From the NCBI GenBank assembly GCA_964650695.1, contig CAZYVA010000058.1, forward strand, positions 1 through 12,531: a stretch of 12,531 nucleotides of DNA. The letters are read 5' to 3'. Source of the DNA: CAZYVA01 sp964650695 (lineage in GTDB: Bacteria > Bacillota > Clostridia > Lachnospirales > Lachnospiraceae). Below, one piece after another: positions 8,422-12,531 of the stretch. The position numbers and the translations under genes were made by a program. The notes under the pieces were generated by a model. It worked only from the letters and a program-made list of their open reading frames with translations, did no database searches and was not told where the DNA came from. Positions within the stretch are counted from its first letter, which is position 1. Each line of letters opens with the position of its first letter.

Positions 8422-8450
8422 TTGACATTTCCCCATCTGTGCCATATAAT
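8422..8450 (+). promoter_or_regulatory. Perfect consensus sigma-A promoter of argH
   Basis: The -35 TTGACA (8422-8427) and -10 TATAAT (8445-8450) both match consensus exactly and are 17 bases apart. The expected start is near 8457, giving a leader of about 90 bases. Such a strong promoter usually needs control. A CATCTGTG octamer occurs inside the spacer (8434-8441) and again at 8394-8401. No ArgR/AhrC ARG-box could be recognised. Confidence 0.88.
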
Positions 8451-8484
8451 AAAAAACACTGAAGCGAAGGGGCATTGAAACAGC

Positions 8485-8592
8485 ATGGCAAAGAGCCGGA
8501 CAGAGCCTGGGCGTTTCAGGCGGGATACGCGTAAGGAGGATAAAAATGGCGTCTGGTTTATGGGGAGGCCGGTTCGAAAAAGAGATGGATGA
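8485..8592 (+). CDS. Possible Arg-rich upstream ORF overlapping the argH start
   Basis: In the argH leader, ATG 8485 opens a 35-codon frame that begins MAKSRTEPGRFRRDTRK and ends at TGA 8590-8592, 47 bases inside argH in another frame. Eight of 35 residues are Arg, five of them within codons 5-16, before the argH ribosome site. An AAGGGG (8467-8472) lies 12 bases upstream, a weak and slightly distant ribosome site. It could be a leader peptide sensing charged tRNA-Arg, but G-rich DNA also yields Arg codons by chance. Whether it is translated is not known. Confidence 0.25.
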   Translation: MAKSRTEPGRFRRDTRKEDKNGVWFMGRPVRKRDG

Positions 8593-9949
8593 CATAGTCA
8601 AGCAGTTCAATGCGTCCATCGGGTTCGACCAGAGGATGTACCAGGAAGATATTGACGGGAGCATCGCGCATGTGACGATGCTCGGCGAACAGGGTATCGT
8701 CTCTGCCAAAGAAAGGGATGAGATCATTGCCGGGCTTGAGGAGATCCGGAAGGAGATTGCGGACGGCCGGATCCAGTTCCGGGCGGAGGATGAGGACATC
8801 CATATGGCGATTGAGGGCAGGCTGATCCAAAAGATCGGGGAAGCCGGGAAAAAACTGCATACCGCGAGAAGCCGCAACGACCAGTGCCAGGTAGACGGAA
8901 GGCTTTACCTGCGGAAAGAAATCGGGGAGATCACAAGCCGCCTTTGTTACCTGGAATCGGTGATTTTGGAGAAAGCGGAAAAGTATGCGGACCAAGCCAC
9001 GATCGGGTTTACCCATCTCCAGCACGCGCAGCCGGTTACGGTAGGATTTGTGTTTATGGCCTATTTCCAAATGTTTAAGCGGGACCTGCAAAGGCTGCAG
9101 GATACGGGTGAACGTCTGAATTACTGTCCGTTGGGCGCCTGCGCGCTGGCAGGTACGACGCTTCCCATCGACCGCCATATGACGGCGGAGCTTTTAGGCT
9201 TTGCTGCGCCTACGGAAAATGCGATGGACAGTGTCAGCGACCGGGATTATAGCCTGGAGTTTTTAAGTGACGCCGCGATTTCCATGATGCACCTGTCGAG
9301 GTGGGCGGAAGAATTTGTACTGTGGAATTCATCGGAGTTTGCCTATATCGCGATTGACGATAGCTTCTGTACCGGAAGCAGTATCATGCCGCAGAAGAAA
9401 AACCCGGATATGGCGGAGCTTCTGCGGGGAAAGACCGGGCGCGTGTATGGGGATCTGGTACAGCTCCTGACAGTGATGAAGGGTACGCCGCTGGCTTACA
9501 ACAAGGATTTCCAGGAGGACAAAGAAAGCCTGTTTGATGCTATTGATACGTGGAAAGCGAGCGTCACGATTTTTGCAAAAATGTTGGAGCATACGGAGTT
9601 CCGGACAGATCAGATTGAGAAACAGATGGGGAAAGGATTTTTAAACGCGACGGATATCGCGGAACATTTTGTGAAGCAAGGGATTCCGTTCCGGGAAGCC
9701 CATTCCATCGTAGGACGTATGGTAAAGGTCTGCGAGGCGCATGCCTGTGGGTTTGAAGAACTGACAGACAAGCAGCTTCAGGAAATTGACGGAAGGGTTA
9801 CAAAAGAAATGCTGGGTGATATCAGTATTTCCGCATGTGTGGAAGCGAGGGTTTCTTATGGCGGGACGGCCCCGGCGGAAGTCCGGAGGCAGATCGCCAA
9901 GGAAAAAGAATGGCTTTCGGACATGCGGTCCAAAGGAAGGAGATTTTAA
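8546..9949 (+). CDS. argH: Argininosuccinate lyase
   Basis: This cytoplasmic enzyme catalyses the last step of arginine synthesis, splitting argininosuccinate into arginine and fumarate. It is 467 residues, the usual size, and starts MASGLWGGRFEKEMD as the family does. Visible family motifs are HTARSRNDQ (105-113), THLQHAQP (156-163, with catalytic His160), and the fumarase/lyase signature GSSIMPQKKNP (277-287) on the mobile loop with the catalytic Ser. The ATG is set by AAGGAGG at 8533-8539 with a 6-base spacer. A perfect consensus promoter lies about 100 bases upstream. argG (argininosuccinate synthase), often adjacent, is not in the window. The next gene begins one base after the stop and must share the transcript. 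Confidence 0.97.
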   Translation: MASGLWGGRFEKEMDDIVKQFNASIGFDQRMYQEDIDGSIAHVTMLGEQGIVSAKERDEIIAGLEEIRKEIADGRIQFRAEDEDIHMAIEGRLIQKIGEAGKKLHTARSRNDQCQVDGRLYLRKEIGEITSRLCYLESVILEKAEKYADQATIGFTHLQHAQPVTVGFVFMAYFQMFKRDLQRLQDTGERLNYCPLGACALAGTTLPIDRHMTAELLGFAAPTENAMDSVSDRDYSLEFLSDAAISMMHLSRWAEEFVLWNSSEFAYIAIDDSFCTGSSIMPQKKNPDMAELLRGKTGRVYGDLVQLLTVMKGTPLAYNKDFQEDKESLFDAIDTWKASVTIFAKMLEHTEFRTDQIEKQMGKGFLNATDIAEHFVKQGIPFREAHSIVGRMVKVCEAHACGFEELTDKQLQEIDGRVTKEMLGDISISACVEARVSYGGTAPAEVRRQIAKEKEWLSDMRSKGRRF

Positions 9950-9950
9950 G

Positions 9951-10571
9951 ATGAGAAGAGCAGGGCTTTTGGTTGCGTTGGTTTCCATGATGTGCCTGTT
10001 GCTGGCTGGATGTGGGGAAAGCCAGCCGGAGAGCGCACAGGACGGGACAACGGAGGAAGCCGCTCAGGCAGATGACGCTGCCGCAGCGGACGGGATCGGC
10101 TTGGAACAGGCGAAAGGGATTGCCTTGGAGCATGCGGGGGTTGCGGAAGAAGAAGCTGTTTTTACGGAAACAGGCCAGGAGACCGAAGATGGGAAGGACG
10201 TGTATAAGATAGATTTTTCGTCTGGTGCGACGGAGTATGAATATGAGATCCTGGTGGAGGACGGGACTGTATTGAAGTACAGTTCCGGGATAAGGGAAAA
10301 CGCCGGCACATCTTCCGGCACAACGGATAATTCCTCAAGCCAGGATAACAAGAATGACAACATCCTTACGGAAAAGAAAGCAAAGGAAATCGCGTTCCAG
10401 CAGGCAGGAGTTGCGGAAGACGAGGCGGAGTATGTAAAGGTGGAGCTTGATTTTGAGAACGGGGTGCAGGTGTACGAAATCAGCTTTGACAGTGGCAGTT
10501 ATGAATATGAGTACGAGATTGGTGCGGAATCCGGCGAGGTTCTTCATTACGAGAAAGACAGGAGGGATTGA
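9951..10571 (+). CDS. Lipoprotein with two PepSY domains
   Basis: A 206-residue exported lipoprotein. The signal peptide is MRRAGLLVALVSMMCLLLAGC, with lipobox LAGC and lipid-carrying Cys21. An acidic, Ala-rich and Gln-rich linker (22-47) follows. Two PepSY-like domains lie at about 48-110 and 138-200; each has an Ala-rich helix (LEQAKGIALEHAGVAEEEA; EKKAKEIAFQQAGVAEDEA) followed by strands ending YEYEI and a final xGxVLxY. A Ser/Thr/Asn-rich linker (115-136) joins them. The frame is open further upstream, but start 9951 is chosen because the signal peptide begins there and GGAAGGAG (9935-9942) precedes it. PepSY domains are thought to inhibit peptidases or act in the cell envelope; the partner here is unknown. 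It sits one base after argH, so the two are cotranscribed, and the link to arginine is unexplained. Confidence 0.9.
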   Translation: MRRAGLLVALVSMMCLLLAGCGESQPESAQDGTTEEAAQADDAAAADGIGLEQAKGIALEHAGVAEEEAVFTETGQETEDGKDVYKIDFSSGATEYEYEILVEDGTVLKYSSGIRENAGTSSGTTDNSSSQDNKNDNILTEKKAKEIAFQQAGVAEDEAEYVKVELDFENGVQVYEISFDSGSYEYEYEIGAESGEVLHYEKDRRD

Positions 10572-10594
10572 CGCCGGCTCAGAGAGCATTATAA

Positions 10595-10631
10595 GGGGGC
10601 TGTCTACAGGTCTACAGGCAGTCCCCTTTTT
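10595..10631 (+). terminator. Intrinsic terminator of the argH-lipoprotein unit
   Basis: The stem GGGGGCTGTC (10595-10604) pairs with GGCAGTCCCC (10617-10626) over ten base pairs, two of them G-U, and is followed by TTTTT (10627-10631). The loop contains a perfect tandem duplication of TCTACAGG (10603-10610 and 10611-10618). With one copy the loop would be only TACA. It lies 23 bases after the lipoprotein stop. Confidence 0.9.
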
Positions 10632-10655
10632 ATAGTGCGCTTGGCGGCACGCGTT

Positions 10656-10762
10656 TCTTATGTATCATCGTATGATGCAGGGGGCCAAAAACCTTTGACC
10701 CCTATGATACCACGGATTGCTCCGTGCTACGCACTCCCGCGCCCCTGGTATCATTGATAGGG
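10656..10762. repeat. Palindromic intergenic element between convergent genes
   Basis: This stretch is built of stacked palindromes. GTATCAT-CGT-ATGATGC (10662-10678) is a near-perfect hairpin. GGGGCCAAA (10681-10689) pairs with TTTGACCCC (10694-10702), with one mismatch that becomes G-U on the minus strand. ATGATACCA (10704-10712) pairs perfectly with TGGTATCAT (10746-10754), and the stem extends as CCCTA/TAGGG with a bulge. Inside that loop is CGGA-TTGC-TCCG (10712-10723). It begins 8 bases after the pepD stop on the minus strand and may end that message. The form suggests a dispersed intergenic repeat, which one window cannot prove. Confidence 0.55.
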
Positions 10763-10769
10763 ATATGTA

Positions 10770-12218
10770 TTATTTACAACGTTTCAGGATTTCCTTCAGG
10801 TAGCGCCAGGACCGTTCGGTGGAGGCAATGTCTACCCTTTCATTTACAGAATGAACGTCCGGGAGATCCGGACCGAAGGATATAATGTCCAGATCCGGTT
10901 TCTTGCCAAAGAGGATCCCGCATTCCAGGCCAGCGTGTGTGGTTTCCACTTTTGGTTCTGCATGGAACATTTCTTTGTAAATCTCTATCATTAACGGGCG
11001 GATTTTGGAATCCGCATTGTAGCTCCAGGCCGGGTACTCGCCGCTGATTTCATAGGAAGCTCCGGCCAGGCCACACCACATAGCCAGCCGCCCTTTCAGT
11101 TCCTCCAGCTTGCTCTTGACGCTGCTTCGCGCCTGGAAGCTGATCTTTACAGCCGTTTCCTGTGTTTTTACGATCCCCATGTTCAGAGACGTCTCCACGT
11201 TGTCCGGGAAATTGCGGTCAAAGCACTGCACGCCATCCGGGACGCCATAGAGGAAGGAGATGACATTTGCGGTCGTTTTGGAAGAGAAGCTGTTTTCCGT
11301 CCCGTTCCCTTCTTCTGTGGCGGTAAGGTCAAAATCCGGCTCCTGTCCGGCAAATTCTGCCGCGATCTCTTCTTTCAGCGGCTGGATCCGCGCGAGGATT
11401 GCGTCCGCCTGCTCTGGCGCTGCGATCAGCTTGGCCGTGTGGAACTGTGCGATGACATTAGCCGCAGTCCCGCCGTTTACAGAAACCAGGCTGAAATCAA
11501 AATCCTTCGCCAGCCGGTTTAATACACGTCCCATAAGCTTGTGGGCGTTGCCTCTCTGCTTTTGGATCTCATTTCCGGAATGCCCGCCCAAAAGGCCGCT
11601 GATAGAAACCGTGATTTTTGTCCCTGTCTGTTCGCTCCATTCGATCGGGATATAAGTATCGTACAAAAACCCTCCGGCGCATCCTACCGTCAGGACGCCC
11701 TCTTCCTCGGAGTCAATGTTGAAACAGATTTTTCCCTTCAGTCCTGATAAATCGATCGCATTTGCCCCGCCCATGCCAACTTCTTCGTCAACGGTAAAAA
11801 CCGCCTCGATCGGCGGATGCGGAATATCCTTGCTGGCCAGCACTGCCATGGCAAAGGCAACCGCAATCCCGTCATCCCCGCCGAGGGAAGTGTCTTTCGC
11901 TCCGATCATCCCATCCTCTATGAATAGTTCCAAAGGATCATTTTCAAAATCATGGCTGCTGTCCGGCGTTTTGACGTCTACCATATCCAAATGCCCCTGC
12001 AGGATCACCGGGGCGCTGCCTTCATACCCCGGCGTCCCCGGCTTTTGGATGATGACATTGTTGGTCTCATCCTGTGTGTATTCCAGGTTGTGTGCTTTTG
12101 CAAATTCCACACAGAAATCGCTGGCCTTTTTTGTGTGGAAGGTTCCCCGCGGCACATTGCTGAGTTCCTCAAAATAATAAAAGACCTCTTTTGGCTCAAT
12201 GTTTGACAAAACTCCCAT
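10770..12218 (-). CDS. pepD: Beta-Ala-His / aminoacyl-histidine dipeptidase, M20 family
   Basis: This is a zinc dipeptidase of the M20 PepD group, acting in the cytoplasm on Xaa-His and other dipeptides. It is 482 residues, the usual length. Catalytic and metal residues known from bacterial PepD are all present at matching spacing: His76 and Asp78 in GHLDMV, bridging Asp115 in LGGDDG, general base Glu145 and metal Glu146 in DEEVGMGGA, Asp169 in NIDSEEEG, and C-terminal His456 in DVHSVNERVD. The lid domain carries GGHSG, and THAGLECGIL lies near the active site. The ATG (12216-12218) is preceded on the minus strand by GGAGGT (12226-12231) with a 7-base spacer. It is transcribed toward the argH unit and away from the gene at the right edge, so it is probably monocistronic within what is visible. 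Confidence 0.96.
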   Translation of the reverse strand: MGVLSNIEPKEVFYYFEELSNVPRGTFHTKKASDFCVEFAKAHNLEYTQDETNNVIIQKPGTPGYEGSAPVILQGHLDMVDVKTPDSSHDFENDPLELFIEDGMIGAKDTSLGGDDGIAVAFAMAVLASKDIPHPPIEAVFTVDEEVGMGGANAIDLSGLKGKICFNIDSEEEGVLTVGCAGGFLYDTYIPIEWSEQTGTKITVSISGLLGGHSGNEIQKQRGNAHKLMGRVLNRLAKDFDFSLVSVNGGTAANVIAQFHTAKLIAAPEQADAILARIQPLKEEIAAEFAGQEPDFDLTATEEGNGTENSFSSKTTANVISFLYGVPDGVQCFDRNFPDNVETSLNMGIVKTQETAVKISFQARSSVKSKLEELKGRLAMWCGLAGASYEISGEYPAWSYNADSKIRPLMIEIYKEMFHAEPKVETTHAGLECGILFGKKPDLDIISFGPDLPDVHSVNERVDIASTERSWRYLKEILKRCK

Positions 12219-12258
12219 GTTTTTTACCTCCGTTGTATAAGATGATTCAATTTCTTGA

Positions 12259-12287
12259 ATCTTATCATGGTATCCAGGAAAAGTAAA
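12259..12287 (-). promoter_or_regulatory. Candidate pepD promoter
   Basis: On the minus strand TTTACT (12282-12287) and TAAGAT (12259-12264) are separated by 17 bases, each matching 4 of 6 consensus bases. An inverted repeat GATTCAA-TTTC-TTGAATC (12244-12261) covers the -10 edge and expected start site, so it could be an operator or the first hairpin of the transcript. Position upstream of the pepD ribosome site fits; the boxes are weak. Confidence 0.35.
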
Positions 12288-12361
12288 GATGTTTCACTTA
12301 CATCAGGCGGGGGTTATAAAATAGAAAATAAACCTTAATGATTAACGAAGATTATCCGATA

Positions 12362-12367
12362 TATAAT
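12362..12367 (+). promoter_or_regulatory. Candidate -10 box for the right-edge gene
   Basis: A perfect TATAAT lies 62 bases before ATG 12430. At 17 bases upstream only TGATTA (12339-12344) is present, a poor -35. The region is very AT-rich, so chance matches are likely. Confidence 0.3.
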
Positions 12368-12429
12368 AAAACAGAAAACATGTAATATGCACTTTCCGTT
12401 TTCAGGAATAAAGACAAAGGAGGTTTTTC

Positions 12430-12531
12430 ATGGCGAAAATAGGAGAGATACCCAGCGAAAGCGAATGGAAGATTATGGAGGATAAATCATATGGCAATGG
12501 AAATCACAAACGGCTACAGCAGTTATACAGC
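12430..12531 (+). CDS. ORF starting like a BlaI/MecI-type repressor, likely a fragment, runs off window
   Basis: ATG 12430 has an excellent ribosome site (AAAGGAGG, 12416-12423, 6-base spacer). The first 17 residues, MAKIGEIPSESEWKIME, match the start of BlaI/MecI/CopY-family winged-helix repressors (IS-x-x-EWxIM). The next residues (DKSYGNGNHKRLQQLYS) do not continue the expected family pattern (VLW and the first DNA-binding helices) in any of the three frames. The resemblance ends exactly where a second GGAGG appears (12476-12480). It may be a repressor remnant left by a deletion, or a short unrelated ORF. The frame is still open at the window end. Confidence 0.4.
   Translation, partial: MAKIGEIPSESEWKIMEDKSYGNGNHKRLQQLYS
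12491..12531 (+). CDS. Start of an unidentified protein, runs off window
   Basis: ATG 12491 opens MAMEITNGYSSYT in a different frame from the ORF at 12430 and is preceded by TATGGAGG (12473-12480) with a 10-base spacer. Beginnings of this type (MEITN plus Tyr/Ser-rich) resemble, from memory, small uncharacterised Lachnospiraceae proteins. Only 13 codons are visible, so no function can be given. It is the more likely true gene at this edge if the ORF at 12430 is a fragment. Confidence 0.4.
   Translation, partial: MAMEITNGYSSYT

Noticed and set aside
8505..8521. Small hairpin GCCTG/CAGGC in the argH leader as an attenuator
   Set aside because: It has only five pairs and no T-run or competing structure, too weak to support as a separate feature.
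9786..9950. Upstream extension of the PepSY lipoprotein frame into argH
   Set aside because: It overlaps conserved argH codons. A complete lipoprotein signal peptide and a good ribosome site begin at 9951.
12382..12393. ACATGTAA as a BlaI-type operator (TACAnnTGTA)
   Set aside because: The central two-base spacing of the known operator is absent; only a six-base palindrome ACATGT is present.

Overview
The window reads like a draft-assembly piece of a Gram-positive Clostridia chromosome, most likely a gut-type Lachnospiraceae. This is inferred from protein style: a GltB/GltD pair in Firmicutes form, a BspA-type leucine-rich-repeat surface protein with a Lys-rich C-terminus, PepSY lipoproteins, an M20 PepD, strong GGAGG ribosome sites, and moderate GC coding DNA with AT-rich gaps. 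A run of exactly 100 N (7519-7618) marks a scaffold gap, so the sequence is not continuous there.

Layout. Positions 1-4526 hold the glutamate synthase operon: the C-terminal two thirds of the large subunit (gltB, 5' end outside the window) and the complete small subunit (gltD), together making glutamate from glutamine and 2-oxoglutarate with NADPH. After an imperfect hairpin, a promoter with an extended -10 drives a DMT/EamA-type permease and, 32 bases later, a half-type ABC exporter (4718-7425). The assembly gap follows. Its right side starts inside a gene whose visible part is the tail of a subtilisin-like (S8) peptidase fused to a BspA-type LRR domain. An AT-rich, palindrome-rich spacer (8194-8421) leads to a perfect consensus promoter (TTGACA-17-TATAAT) for argH, which is followed one base later by a lipoprotein with two PepSY domains and a strong intrinsic terminator. 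A palindromic intergenic element separates this unit from the convergent pepD dipeptidase gene (minus strand, 10770-12218). At the right edge a short ORF begins like a BlaI/MecI repressor, but the resemblance ends after 17 residues, where a second ribosome site and a new ORF begin.

Most of the window is ordinary metabolism and transport (nitrogen assimilation, arginine synthesis, dipeptide breakdown). I see no CRISPR array, tRNA, rRNA, transposase, phage gene or defence system. The points most worth a second look are the Arg-rich upstream ORF overlapping the argH start, the S8-LRR fusion cut by the gap, the nested palindromes before argH, the palindromic element after pepD, and the BlaI-like stub at the right end.
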